In this document: positions 1 to 8,516 of the stretch, piece by piece
Layout: every line of letters begins with the position of its first letter
How positions within the stretch are numbered: the stretch's first letter is position 1
Source of the DNA: Gracilimonas sp040117685
GTDB taxonomy: Bacteria; Bacteroidota; Rhodothermia; Balneolales; Balneolaceae
Direction: 5' to 3'
Assembly (NCBI RefSeq): GCF_040117685.2
Contig: NZ_JBEDYP020000015.1
Coordinates: 124,001-188,000, forward strand
Length of the DNA stretch: 64,000 nt
Program-made: the position numbers and the translations under genes
Notes under the pieces: model-generated
Databases searched by the model: none
The model's input: the letters and a program-made list of their open reading frames with translations, nothing else
What the model was told of the DNA's origin: nothing

Positions 1-752
1 CTGTACACACTTTCTCCCACGTCTTCTAAATAAAGAATAGCGTCCTCAAAGGAAGGCAGGTAGTCAGATCCAACCATAGAAACCAAGACTGACAGGTTTC
101 CACCGAGCAGTTTACCCTCAATGGTTCCCGGAGTTATTACAAAATTTCGTTTATCGTCAGCGGGGATTTCAAAATTGGGCGTTTCTCCATCCAGGATAAT
201 TTGTTTAAAAGCATTAGTTGTAAAGGGATTCCAGTTAGACTTCCCCACCGGCCCATGAAACGTAATCAGGTCACTTTTTTCATACATAGCCATGTGGAGC
301 GAAGTAATATCGCTGAACCCACAGAACACTTTAGGGTTATTTTTGAATACATCATAATCCAGCAAAGGCAGGATACGGTTACACCCCCACCCCCCGCGTA
401 TACACATCACTCCATCCACCTGAGGGTCCCGAAACATATTCATCAAATCATCAGCTCGCTGTTGATCGGTTCCGGCCAAATAGCCTTTTTGATTCCGCAC
501 ATGCTCCCCGAGCTTAAGATTAAAGCCCAGCTCCTGCAGGTTTGTTAGCATCTCATCAAAAACAGAGGATTCATAAATGGGGCTTGCCGGTGCTGCCAGT
601 CCCAGGGTGTCCCCGGCTTTCAGTGCCTTGGGTTTAATTTTTAGGGGTGAACCGGGAGCGGCTTTTGTTTCGCAGCCTGTAAGCCCGAGGGCCGCTCCGG
701 AAATTGACGCAAGTGCGGTTGTCTTGAGAAAGTCTTTTCGGGTAAATGCCAT
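1..752 (-). CDS. LD-carboxypeptidase (peptidase S66 family), exported, 3' end outside window
   Basis: About 250 N-terminal residues of a muropeptide LD-carboxypeptidase, a serine peptidase of the envelope that trims the terminal D-alanine of tetrapeptides in murein recycling. The start ATG at 752 gives MAFTRKDFLKTTA, a Tat-like signal with RK in place of RR, followed by a hydrophobic stretch and a lipobox-like LTGC, so export and lipid attachment are likely. The family hallmarks CIRGGWGCNR and the nucleophile elbow GFSDIT (catalytic Ser) are present; the Glu and His of the triad would lie in the missing part. It lies 28 bp after nadD in the same direction. The open frame was found by reading the minus strand directly, because it has no stop inside the window. 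Confidence 0.88.
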   Translation of the reverse strand, partial: MAFTRKDFLKTTALASISGAALGLTGCETKAAPGSPLKIKPKALKAGDTLGLAAPASPIYESSVFDEMLTNLQELGFNLKLGEHVRNQKGYLAGTDQQRADDLMNMFRDPQVDGVMCIRGGWGCNRILPLLDYDVFKNNPKVFCGFSDITSLHMAMYEKSDLITFHGPVGKSNWNPFTTNAFKQIILDGETPNFEIPADDKRNFVITPGTIEGKLLGGNLSVLVSMVGSDYLPSFEDAILYLEDVGESVY

Positions 753-780
753 TATAAACAGATTTTATGAATGGCAGTAG

Positions 781-1365
781 TTAGCTATATAACTGCTCTT
801 TTTCAATCACTTTTATGACTTCTTCCGGCACCTGAACAATGATGGATTTTCCCGCTGCGATGTTCTCCCTTATTTGTGAGGAAGAAATATCCAATGGGGT
901 GTGATTAACAAAATGTGTGCGTTTCAGGATTTTTTTCTCAACATCTTTGTGAGTTTCACCGGGTCGTTGGGCTACCAACAACTCACATTCTTGCAGTATC
1001 TCTTGGTAAAACTTCCAGCTATGAAATTGAGACAGGCTGTCTTCCCCCATGCAGTAATAGTAGGTATTATCCGGATGATGTTTCTTTAAATAACGAATGG
1101 TCTGAACGCTATAGGAAGGCTTGGGCAGTTCGTTCTCGATGGTTTTAATGGAAACGTTATTCTGATCCCAAAATGCCTTTTTCAGCATCTCCAGCCGAAT
1201 ATCATAGGCCGTTTGAAATCCACTGCTCTTATGAGGAGGATATGGGGTCAGCAAGACCCAAAGTTCATCAATCAGGTCAGACTGGATGAAAGATTTAGCT
1301 ATCGACAAATGTCCGTTATGAACCGGATCGAAGGTACCCCCAAATAATCCAATCCGGGCCGACAT
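781..1365 (-). CDS. nadD: nicotinate-nucleotide adenylyltransferase NadD
   Basis: 194 aa, full length. It adenylates nicotinate mononucleotide to deamido-NAD in the cytoplasmic NAD pathway. The nucleotidyltransferase signature GGTFDPVHNGHL sits at residues 9-20 (HxGH as HNGH) and the C-terminal ISSSQIREN matches the ISSTxIR motif that binds the ATP phosphates. The ATG at 1365 shares one base with the stop of bamD (TAATG arrangement), which supports translational coupling and fixes the start. This seems an ordinary housekeeping copy. Confidence 0.96.
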   Translation of the reverse strand: MSARIGLFGGTFDPVHNGHLSIAKSFIQSDLIDELWVLLTPYPPHKSSGFQTAYDIRLEMLKKAFWDQNNVSIKTIENELPKPSYSVQTIRYLKKHHPDNTYYYCMGEDSLSQFHSWKFYQEILQECELLVAQRPGETHKDVEKKILKRTHFVNHTPLDISSSQIRENIAAGKSIIVQVPEEVIKVIEKEQLYS

Positions 1366-2204
1366 TATTCCTGTCCCGAGTCAGCAACCTCATTTTGGCC
1401 ACTGCCGCCATTTCGAACATCGGCTAATTTACGGGCAGCTTCGTCATGGTAGTTTTCTACTTCTTCCCGGAATTTACTTTCAGGGAAAAGCTGCAGAAAC
1501 TTCTCGTAGTTATCAATGGCTTTACTGTAACGCTCGGCTTGTCGGTTTATAACACTGTTATCGGCGTAATTGATGTAGGTTTGAATTTGATCAACCAATG
1601 CCCGTTCTGCCCACTTTGATTCCGGGTACTGATCAATGGTTTTATCCAGGTAAATGGTAGCCGCTTTGTATTGTTCGGTTCGCACATAGAATCGGGCTGA
1701 TTCATAAGACTTATGAGCCAGCTTTTCTCTCATCTCATCAATGCGAGCCGCTGCTTCCTGAACCTTTTCATGGTCGGGATATCGATTATTGAATAAACGA
1801 AATCGTTCAATCGCCTTTCGGGTCTGGTTTTGATCCAGCTTATAACGCGGACTCAACTTGAAGTAGCACATCGCTGCTTTAAACTCCATATCCGGGCGAC
1901 GTTCGTCCTGCGGGTAATAGCTGATGTATCGGTCATACTCGCTGGCAGCCAGCAAGAACTGCTTATCTTTATAATAACTTTCGGCCAGGTAATACTGGGC
2001 ATCTTGTCCATATTCGGTGCCCCGGGCTACACGCGTAACGGTATCAAAGGCGTTAGCGGCCTCACTGTAATTTTCTTCTTCATAGAAAGCCATCGCTTTT
2101 TGGTAGGCTACCTCAACAGAGTCTCCCCTTTTGATAAGCCGGTCGTTTTTACAAGCCGAAAAGATGAATAAGAAAGCTAAAACTGCAAGAAGTTTACTGC
2201 GCAT
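1365..2204 (-). CDS. bamD: outer membrane assembly lipoprotein BamD
   Basis: 279 aa. TPR lipoprotein of the BAM complex that assembles outer-membrane barrels. The chosen start at 2204 gives MRSKLLAVLAFLFIFSAC, a lipoprotein signal with Cys at residue 18; a longer open frame reaches 2291 but its extra 29 residues would bury the signal and overlap the neighbouring gene. Tetratricopeptide helices follow (AYQKAMAFYEEENYSEAANAF, then similar units to about residue 250), as in the YfiO family. The C-terminus is polar and low in complexity. The gene is coupled to nadD by a one-base overlap. Confidence 0.93.
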   Translation of the reverse strand: MRSKLLAVLAFLFIFSACKNDRLIKRGDSVEVAYQKAMAFYEEENYSEAANAFDTVTRVARGTEYGQDAQYYLAESYYKDKQFLLAASEYDRYISYYPQDERRPDMEFKAAMCYFKLSPRYKLDQNQTRKAIERFRLFNNRYPDHEKVQEAAARIDEMREKLAHKSYESARFYVRTEQYKAATIYLDKTIDQYPESKWAERALVDQIQTYINYADNSVINRQAERYSKAIDNYEKFLQLFPESKFREEVENYHDEAARKLADVRNGGSGQNEVADSGQE

Positions 2205-2223
2205 TGAGTATAATTTTTGTGAT

Positions 2224-3219
2224 TTAGTGGTCACGATTCTGTAAGAAGATAAGAAGTTTTTCAAGCTCTTGTTTATAATCAGAAGATTCAAATTTATTTA
2301 GTAACTGAAACGCTTTTTTATAATGCTGATCAATTTCGGCGGCAACATCATCCAATACGTCCAGGTCCGACATAATACCCAGAACTTCATCCACACGTTC
2401 CGGAGCCGGGTTTTCAGCATCCAGCGTTTCCTGTATGGTTGATGACTGTTCATCATTCGCCCGTTCTAACGCAAGGATGGTAAGATATGTTTTCTTTCCT
2501 TCAAAAATATCTCCGCCCGGACGTTTACCAAACTTTTCCGGATCGGCGGTAGCATCCAGTAAGTCATCCTGAATTTGAAAGGCAATACCCATTTCATAAC
2601 CCAGTTCAGCCAGCTCTTCCCTCTTCCCGGATGTAGCATGTGCTGAGATTGCTCCCAACTCCAAAGCTCCGCTGAGTAAAGCCGCTGTTTTGCCCGCTAT
2701 CATCTCCAGGTACTCGTTATGATTTACCTCATTACGATCAACGAATTCCATATCCAGAGCCTGTCCCTCGCAAACCGTTACAATTGCTTTGGAGAATACC
2801 TTATGAATGGCAGCAAATTCAGCTTTTGTGAAACTGTCGTTCTCACCGTAATAACTGAGCTGCTGGTAAGCATCGGCAAACATCACATCACCGGAAAGAA
2901 TAGCTATGTTTTCATTCCATTTCTTAAAAACGCTGGGTTCACCCCGGCGAGTATCGGCACTGTCCATGATGTCGTCATGGACAAGGGTGAAGTTGTGAAG
3001 TATTTCCACAGAGAGAGCGGCAGGTAGGGCATCATTCAAATCACCGCCACATAATCCGTTAGCAAGCAAGGTGAGCATAGGCCGGATTCGCTTTCCTCCA
3101 ACCGATAGCGCATACCGGTAAGGGTGGTAAAGAGTTTGGGGATGATCCGGAAGACTAAGGTCTTTTAGTCCGGCTTCAATCTTTTCCAGTAATTGCTGTT
3201 GGAGGTTGCTGTTGCTCAA
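2224..3219 (-). CDS. polyprenyl diphosphate synthase (farnesyl/geranylgeranyl type)
   Basis: 331 aa trans-prenyltransferase that condenses isopentenyl diphosphate with allylic diphosphates. Both aspartate-rich motifs are present: LVHDDIMDSADTRRG (first, DDxxD, about residue 85) and FQIQDDLLDATAD (second, about residue 215), together with the GGKRIRP substrate motif near residue 44. Chain length cannot be read with certainty; a farnesyl or geranylgeranyl product fits the bulky side chains before the first motif. Type 2 IPP isomerase lies just upstream on the same strand, so the two form a small isoprenoid unit. Confidence 0.92.
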   Translation of the reverse strand: MSNSNLQQQLLEKIEAGLKDLSLPDHPQTLYHPYRYALSVGGKRIRPMLTLLANGLCGGDLNDALPAALSVEILHNFTLVHDDIMDSADTRRGEPSVFKKWNENIAILSGDVMFADAYQQLSYYGENDSFTKAEFAAIHKVFSKAIVTVCEGQALDMEFVDRNEVNHNEYLEMIAGKTAALLSGALELGAISAHATSGKREELAELGYEMGIAFQIQDDLLDATADPEKFGKRPGGDIFEGKKTYLTILALERANDEQSSTIQETLDAENPAPERVDEVLGIMSDLDVLDDVAAEIDQHYKKAFQLLNKFESSDYKQELEKLLIFLQNRDH

Positions 3220-3293
3220 TGCTCTTTTTGTAGATGAATGAACGGAATATAAGGAATTTAAGGGACGATGTTAGTTATCAATCGCCCGGATCT

Positions 3294-4319
3294 CTATTTC
3301 ATTTCCTGAAGATGAGAAGCCGATAATTCCTGTACATTTTTGCATCCAAGTAACGTCAGGATGGTTTTTAAATCCTGTTTCCATTGGCTCAAAAGCTTTT
3401 CAAGACCGGTGTATTCATCGTTCTTTATTGCTTTGATGACCGGTTGGGCCGTTGCAGCAAAATGCGCTCCCAAACACAACGACTTTGCCATATCAAAAGC
3501 TGAACGGATGCCGCCCGATGCAATGATTTCAAAACTTCGCTCCCATTCCAGCTTACTGAGCTGCTGAATGCATTCCACCGTTGGGATACCCCATTCATCA
3601 AAGCCATGATTGGCGGTTTGATTGGAGGAACGGAAGTTCTCGACTTTAGCCCAGCTGGTTCCTCCTGCTCCGGCAACATCAATTACATTCACCCCAACAT
3701 TGAGCAATCTTCGGGCTGTGTGCTCAGAGATGCCCGCTCCTGTTTCTTTAATTATTACGGGCAATTCGGTGTCCTTAACCAGCTGCTCTATTCCATCCAG
3801 AATCCCTCTGAAGTCACGATCTCCTTCCGGCTGCATTAATTCCTGAAGTGGATTCAGATGAACAATAATAGCGTTAGACTCAATTGAGTCTGTTAATCGG
3901 GTAATTGATTTATTTTCAAGGCCACCAATAAGTTGCGCGCCTCCAATATTGGAACAAATAAAAGCATTGGGTGCTTTTTTACGAACTATTGAAAAGGTAT
4001 CGGTTAGGGATTCATCCTCCAGCATAGCCCGCTGACTCCCAACCCCAAAGGGCAGATTTTCAGCTTCACAAAACTCGGCTATGATTGCGTTAACCGGTCC
4101 TGCTTCGGAATACCCTCCCGTCATGGAAGAAATAAAAAGGGGCATGCTAAAGCTTCGACCCAGCAGAGTTGCTTCAGTAGTCACCTCATCGGAATTCACT
4201 TCCGGAAGTGCGTTATGAATAAAGCGGTAGCGTTCAAATCCGGAAGGCTGATCGTATTGTGTGCCTTCGGTTACGGTAAGCTCAACGTGGTCTTTTTTTC
4301 GGTCTCTGATGTCTGTCAT
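3294..4319 (-). CDS. fni: type 2 isopentenyl-diphosphate delta-isomerase
   Basis: 341 aa FMN- and NAD(P)H-dependent enzyme that interconverts IPP and DMAPP; unrelated to the type 1 Idi. The start at 4319 (MTDIRDRKKDHVEL) is the conserved family N-terminus; an in-frame extension to 4367 encodes an unconserved hydrophobic stretch and is not used. Family motifs seen: ISSMTGGYSEAG near residue 64, GVGSQRAMLED, IIKETGAGIS, DVAGAGGTSWAKVE and the FMN phosphate-binding IASGGIRSAFD. It feeds the polyprenyl synthase encoded about 75 bp downstream. Confidence 0.95.
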   Translation of the reverse strand: MTDIRDRKKDHVELTVTEGTQYDQPSGFERYRFIHNALPEVNSDEVTTEATLLGRSFSMPLFISSMTGGYSEAGPVNAIIAEFCEAENLPFGVGSQRAMLEDESLTDTFSIVRKKAPNAFICSNIGGAQLIGGLENKSITRLTDSIESNAIIVHLNPLQELMQPEGDRDFRGILDGIEQLVKDTELPVIIKETGAGISEHTARRLLNVGVNVIDVAGAGGTSWAKVENFRSSNQTANHGFDEWGIPTVECIQQLSKLEWERSFEIIASGGIRSAFDMAKSLCLGAHFAATAQPVIKAIKNDEYTGLEKLLSQWKQDLKTILTLLGCKNVQELSASHLQEMK

Positions 4320-4387
4320 GCCAGAAATTCCAAAAAACAAGCACCAAATCCCAATAATTTTGATCATTGGATTTTGGCACTTGGAAA

Positions 4388-5110
4388 TTAAACAAGGTAA
4401 CTGCCGCTATTAATATGAAAAGTCTGTCCAGTTGCATGCTTAAGCTTTCCTGAGGCCAGCAGACTAGCTATTTCTGCAATTTGTTCCGGCGGAGCAATGG
4501 AATCCAGGGCTAGGTCTTTAGTCAAATAATCTTCCCCATACACTTCGATAGAGCCCTGAGCCATATCGGTGTTTACAAAACCCGGGGCGATGGTATAAGC
4601 CGTAATACCATGCTTTCCAAAACTTCGGGCGATACTTTTGGTGAGAGCGGTCATCCCCCCTTTACTGGCGGCATAGCTGGCGTACTCCTGGGTATCTCCT
4701 CTTGTACCCGCCCGGGATGAAATATTGATAAGCCTCCCTTCAATGCCGGCTTTCTTCCAGGCATTAAGCGCCCATTTGGAAATGAGTCCGGCCGAGCGAA
4801 GATTAACCTGCATCGTCAAATCCCAGTTGGCAAGCCATTCTTCATCAGAGATATCAAAGTCAGCTTCTGCAAACATCCCCGCGTTGTTGATAAGTACTTC
4901 AGGGATTTCATCTTCCTGAAATACTTCCTTTAGCTTTTCAACTTCCTCAGGCTTGGATAAATCACAGGCTATGTGTCGGTAGTGTTCGTTATTCGGAAAA
5001 GCGTGATCCGTTGATCGGGAGGTTCCAATGACCTGGAGCCTTTCATCCAATAACTTTTGGGCAATGGATTTTCCTATTCCGCGGGAGGTGCCTGTAACTA
5101 TTGTTTTCAT
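4388..5110 (-). CDS. SDR family NAD(P)-dependent oxidoreductase
   Basis: 240 aa classical short-chain dehydrogenase. The cofactor loop TGTSRGIG is at residues 7-14, NNAG at about residue 91, the catalytic Ser-Tyr-Lys set as ISS...YASYAASKGG, and the C-terminal PGFVNTDMA loop. The overall pattern resembles 3-oxoacyl-ACP reductases, but the substrate is not readable. It is followed at 69 bp by the IPP isomerase start, so co-transcription is possible. Confidence 0.9.
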   Translation of the reverse strand: MKTIVTGTSRGIGKSIAQKLLDERLQVIGTSRSTDHAFPNNEHYRHIACDLSKPEEVEKLKEVFQEDEIPEVLINNAGMFAEADFDISDEEWLANWDLTMQVNLRSAGLISKWALNAWKKAGIEGRLINISSRAGTRGDTQEYASYAASKGGMTALTKSIARSFGKHGITAYTIAPGFVNTDMAQGSIEVYGEDYLTKDLALDSIAPPEQIAEIASLLASGKLKHATGQTFHINSGSYLV

Positions 5111-5158
5111 TTAGTTTTATTAATGATAGATTTCCAATGAATTAACGGATTATCATCC

Positions 5159-5617
5159 ATGAGTGAAAATAGAATCAAGTTAGCCGATCCTTCTAAAGGC
5201 AAAAACATTACGAAATATATTTTATCCGGACTGTTCTTATTTATGTACCCTGTCCTGATGGTACTGCTTGCCGATGAGCTAACATGGGGTAGCTTAAATC
5301 CCTTTTCAGGCAAATTAATGTATGGACTCTTTTTATTAATGGGCTCCCTATTTCTCATGTCTGGTATGATCTTACACTGGAAACAAAATTTCCAATTTAT
5401 TTCATTTTCAGAAAACAGTATCAAATTCAGAGATAACAGCCTTAATGTCGAAAAATTTAACTATTCAGATATACTAAAAGTTGAAGAAGGCTCTACCTCT
5501 GCTACCTTTTATTTGATAGATGGAAGGAAGAAAATCCTGAATTTTGGACAAGCCTCAAATCAAAACAAAGAAACCATCAATGAAGAGCTTAATAAGTTGG
5601 CATCGAGATACAACTGA
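5159..5617 (+). CDS. small two-helix membrane protein with PH-like cytoplasmic tail
   Basis: 152 aa, unnamed family. Two transmembrane helices (about residues 20-39 and 52-73) are followed by an 80-residue soluble tail with alternating beta strands (FQFISFSENSIKFRD, LKVEEGSTSATFYLIDGR). That layout resembles bacterial PH-like (YcxB or bPH) proteins. The resemblance is by architecture only. It is divergent from the SDR gene (48 bp apart) and ends 50 bp before the convergent DUF2480 gene. A minus-strand open frame in the same place has no family features and is taken as a shadow. Confidence 0.6.
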   Translation: MSENRIKLADPSKGKNITKYILSGLFLFMYPVLMVLLADELTWGSLNPFSGKLMYGLFLLMGSLFLMSGMILHWKQNFQFISFSENSIKFRDNSLNVEKFNYSDILKVEEGSTSATFYLIDGRKKILNFGQASNQNKETINEELNKLASRYN

Positions 5618-5666
5618 TGTTAAATGAAAAGTTCAAAAATCAGCTTAATCAGCTAAATCTGTGATC

Positions 5667-6176
5667 TTACTTCCTCCAAACGGGCACATTGGAGCAGGCT
5701 TCCCCGTACATAATCTTTTTAGCTCTCTTCATGAGCTTATTGGTAGCCAGCATGTAAATAGAATCGGGAACATGTACTTTCCCACAACCTTTCAGTAGTA
5801 CAAACTTATCTTCATATTGGTCCCAGTCATACTTATCCAGCTTTCTTTGGTATAGCTGGTGTTGGAATGCTTCTTTTCTCCCCTTAAATACTTCTTTGGC
5901 AAATTCAGAGGCATAAGAAGTAATCAGCATCCAGGCCCACGGAGCAATGATGGCATCGGTGCTGCAATACACCGTCAGGTATTTTCCTTCATATTGCGAC
6001 CAGTCGAATTCTTTGATCTGCTCCCGGAAGTCTTTCTCCTTGAGCATCAATTCCTGAAATAAGAACTGCTTGATATCCAGCTCTTCGATGGGCGTATCGT
6101 CGTGGAATTGCTGCAAATCCAGCGTAACCAGCTTGGTATTCTGCTGAACCCGGTTTACAATAGTTTCTTCTGACAT
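5667..6176 (-). CDS. DUF2480 family protein, last gene of the SUF cluster
   Basis: 169 aa. Recognised as the DUF2480 family that is found in Bacteroidetes and Balneolota close to SUF genes; function unknown. Notable parts are EELDIKQFLFQELMLKEKDFRE, an Asp/Trp-rich segment (FDWSQYEGKYL), DAIIAPWAWML and a C-terminal Cys pair (LLKGCGKVHVPDS and GEACSNVPVW). The Cys and Asp residues could bind metal, which would fit an iron-sulfur role, but this is inference. It is separated from the IscA-type gene by a 77-bp gap that contains a hairpin. Confidence 0.75.
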   Translation of the reverse strand: MSEETIVNRVQQNTKLVTLDLQQFHDDTPIEELDIKQFLFQELMLKEKDFREQIKEFDWSQYEGKYLTVYCSTDAIIAPWAWMLITSYASEFAKEVFKGRKEAFQHQLYQRKLDKYDWDQYEDKFVLLKGCGKVHVPDSIYMLATNKLMKRAKKIMYGEACSNVPVWRK

Positions 6177-6180
6177 GTGG

Positions 6181-6250
6181 AAATGTTGGATTCTAATTGC
6201 TAAATGTTAAATGCTTGTAGAGTCATGTAACATTTAGCAATAAACATTTA
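6181..6250. repeat. inverted repeat between DUF2480 and A-type carrier genes
   Basis: TGCTAAATGTTAAATG (6198-6213) pairs with CATGTAACATTTAGCA (6224-6239) around a ten-base loop, with extra outer pairing of AAATGTT with AACATTT. It is inside the suf operon and may modulate the mRNA between the two genes. Confidence 0.6.
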
Positions 6251-6253
6251 AAA

Positions 6254-6592
6254 TTAAATAGAGAAAGATTCTCCGCAGGAACAGGTACGCGAAGCATTCG
6301 GATTTTTGAAATGAAAACCTTGTCCGTTCAGTCCTTCGGTGTAATCAAGTTCAGTTCCCGCCAGGTAAAGAAAACTGCGCATGTCGACCAGCACTTTCAG
6401 CCCGTCAACATCAAAGATTTTATCATTTTCCTCCGGCTGAACATCGGAATTGAATTCGAGATCGTAAGTCAATCCGGAGCAGCCTCCGCTTACAACGCCA
6501 ACTCGAAGGTATGCATCGTCCGGTACGTTTTGCTCCTTACGAATCAAATTAATCCGTTCAGTGGCTCTGTCTGTAATGGAAAGCTCTTCCAT
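6254..6592 (-). CDS. A-type iron-sulfur carrier (IscA/SufA/ErpA family)
   Basis: 112 aa, standard size for HesB/IscA-type carriers that pass Fe-S clusters to apo-proteins. The three conserved cysteines are present: one in VSGGCSGLTYDLEF (about residue 38) and two in the C-terminal ASRTCSCGESFSI (about residues 104 and 106). The gene sits 18 bp downstream of nfu and is part of the suf operon, so SufA or ErpA function is likely; the sequence alone does not separate the two. Confidence 0.93.
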   Translation of the reverse strand: MEELSITDRATERINLIRKEQNVPDDAYLRVGVVSGGCSGLTYDLEFNSDVQPEENDKIFDVDGLKVLVDMRSFLYLAGTELDYTEGLNGQGFHFKNPNASRTCSCGESFSI

Positions 6593-6610
6593 AATACTGA
6601 TTTCCTTGTT

Positions 6611-7162
6611 TTAGACTGAAACAACCTGAATTTCCGGGTCAATGCGCTTCACCATGCTTTCGATGGCATACAGTGTCCCGGTTGTAGCTGTTGGGCAGGT
6701 TCCGCAAGCTCCCTGATAGTGAACCTTAAGGCGGTTAGATTCCAGACCCAATACCTTGAGCCCGCCTCCGTCGGCCAGCAAATAAGGACGAACCTGCTCG
6801 TCCAGCATGCGGTTGATTTCCTGAAGGCGTGGGTCATCTGATTCCTGAGCTTCTTTACTTACATGAACTTCAGAATCATCTTCGTTATAATCCGTTGCTT
6901 CAGCCTCACGAATCGGAGGTGCCAGCTTTCGAAGTAATTCAGACCAAACGGCTTTCCCGTCCTGGGTAACGGTGATGTACTTATCTACATAGTACACATT
7001 AATCACGTTATCGATTGCAAACAGTGCCGATGCCAGTTCATCGCCTTCAGCTTCAGCCGCATTCTCGAACGAACGGGTGGTACCGTTGGTCAGCGGTTCA
7101 GCCAATACAAAGCGCATGGCATCAGGGTTCGGTGTGCGTTCTATTTCTTTAATTTTTGCCAT
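6611..7162 (-). CDS. nfu: NifU-type Fe-S scaffold/carrier protein (Nfu)
   Basis: 183 aa with two domains: an Nfu N-terminal domain (RTPNPDAMRFVLAEPL onward, residues 8-90) and a NifU C-terminal domain (about residues 110-183) carrying the cluster-binding CxxC as ACGTCPTATTG. This is the Nfu carrier layout and not the SufU/IscU scaffold. It lies 18 bp downstream of sufS. In this operon it is the only protein besides SufBCD that could assemble or transfer clusters before the A-type carrier. Confidence 0.93.
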   Translation of the reverse strand: MAKIKEIERTPNPDAMRFVLAEPLTNGTTRSFENAAEAEGDELASALFAIDNVINVYYVDKYITVTQDGKAVWSELLRKLAPPIREAEATDYNEDDSEVHVSKEAQESDDPRLQEINRMLDEQVRPYLLADGGGLKVLGLESNRLKVHYQGACGTCPTATTGTLYAIESMVKRIDPEIQVVSV

Positions 7163-7180
7163 CTCGATTCTCGTTTGTTT

Positions 7181-8437
7181 TTAGAAAAATTCTTTTACGT
7201 ATTTGATTCCTTCCACTAAGCGGTCAATATCCTCTTTATTATTGTAGAAGGAAATAGATGCACGTGCAGTGCCCGGAATATTAAAATGATCCATAATGGG
7301 CTGTGCACAATGATGTCCGGTTCGTACGGCAATTCCTTTTTGATCCAGTATGGTACCTGCATCGGTTGGGTGAATACCCTCCAGTAAAAACGAAATTACA
7401 GACGCCTTACTCTTTGCTGTACCGACGATTTTAAGTCCGTCTATCTTACTCAGTTCGTCCGTGGCATAATCCAGTAATTCCTGTTCACGGGCGGCGATGT
7501 TCTCCATTCCGACTTCATTCAGGAAGTCGATAGTTTCAGCAAAACCAACTCCGGCTGCAATAGGTGGAGTACCAGCTTCGAACTTATGCGGCAGGTCGTT
7601 CCAGGTGGTTTTTTCAAAAGTCACTTTATCGATCATGTCGCCACCCCCACGATACGGAGGCATGTCTTCGAGCAGTTCTTTCTTGCCATATAAAATGCCG
7701 AAGCCGGTTGGGCCACACATTTTATGAGCAGAAAAAGCGTAGAAGTCAGCGTCGAGTTTCTGTACATCCACAACAGCATGAGGAACAGCCTGTGCTCCAT
7801 CAATTAATACCGGAATGTCTTTGGCGTGAGCCGCCTCTATGATTTCTTCCACCGGATTAACCGTTCCCAAAGCATTCGATACATGAAGAACTCCTACCAT
7901 TTTGGTTCTGTCTGAAAGCAGGTTGTGAAACTCTTCCATCACCAATTCGCCTTCATCCGTCATCGGAATGACTTTGATCTTGGCTCCCGTTTCTTCTGCC
8001 ACCATTTGCCACGGCACAATATTAGCGTGATGCTCCATTGCCGAAAGAATGATTTCATCTCCTTCCCGGAAATGCTTTCGCCCGTAGCTGTTGGCTACCA
8101 GATTAATGGAGTCGGTGGTTCCGGTGGTGTAAATGATTTCTTCCAGATGACGGGCATTGATGAAATCTTTTACTTTCGTTCGTGCAGCTTCATAGGCATC
8201 GGTTCCCTCCTGACTCAGCGTATGGATTCCCCGATGCACATTAGCATGCTCGTTGGAGTGGTAAGCGTTAATACGATCAATCACACGCTGTGGCATCTGG
8301 CTGGAAGCACCGTTATCGAGATACACCAAAGGATTCCCCTTGATTTCCCGCTTAAGCACAGGAAATTGGTTGCGGATGGCTTGCCAATCCGTAGTTAATG
8401 TGGCGGTATCTTGTTTCAGTGCTTCTTCCATTTTCAA
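7181..8437 (-). CDS. sufS: cysteine desulfurase SufS
   Basis: 418 aa PLP enzyme that takes sulfur from L-cysteine as a persulfide and supplies the SufBCD scaffold. The PLP lysine is K239 in AFSAHKMCGPTG, and the persulfide cysteine is C377 in RTGHHCAQP, the group II (SufS/CsdA) pattern. HANVHRGIHTLSQ and EHHANIVPWQ are also typical. A second Met two codons in could also start translation. No SufE or SufU sulfur-transfer partner is encoded in this operon. A 79-bp hairpin-rich gap separates the gene from sufD. Confidence 0.96.
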   Translation of the reverse strand: MKMEEALKQDTATLTTDWQAIRNQFPVLKREIKGNPLVYLDNGASSQMPQRVIDRINAYHSNEHANVHRGIHTLSQEGTDAYEAARTKVKDFINARHLEEIIYTTGTTDSINLVANSYGRKHFREGDEIILSAMEHHANIVPWQMVAEETGAKIKVIPMTDEGELVMEEFHNLLSDRTKMVGVLHVSNALGTVNPVEEIIEAAHAKDIPVLIDGAQAVPHAVVDVQKLDADFYAFSAHKMCGPTGFGILYGKKELLEDMPPYRGGGDMIDKVTFEKTTWNDLPHKFEAGTPPIAAGVGFAETIDFLNEVGMENIAAREQELLDYATDELSKIDGLKIVGTAKSKASVISFLLEGIHPTDAGTILDQKGIAVRTGHHCAQPIMDHFNIPGTARASISFYNNKEDIDRLVEGIKYVKEFF

Positions 8438-8478
8438 AATAATCTGCTGGGTACGCTAACCTGCTTGGTTACCCATTA

Positions 8479-8503
8479 CGCTCCGACGCAGAGCATCGGA
8501 GCG
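8479..8503. repeat. hairpin between sufS and sufD
   Basis: CGCTCCGA, loop CGCAGAGCA, TCGGAGCG forms a perfect eight-base stem; a second weaker GGGTA...TACCC fold precedes it. The CAGAGCA loop and TTACG/GGAGCG sequence resemble hairpin 4 of the four-hairpin repeat, so this may be a short relic. Confidence 0.55.
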
Positions 8504-8516
8504 AGTTGTGTAATAA

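Noticed and set aside
201..780. Plus-strand open frames of 115 and 67 codons at the left edge
   Set aside because: They are antisense to the LD-carboxypeptidase, which has a signal peptide and family motifs; the plus-strand translations have no recognisable domains.
5107..5424. Minus-strand 105-codon frame opposite the two-helix membrane protein
   Set aside because: It overlaps a plus-strand gene with clear transmembrane pattern and has no conserved features or start context of its own.
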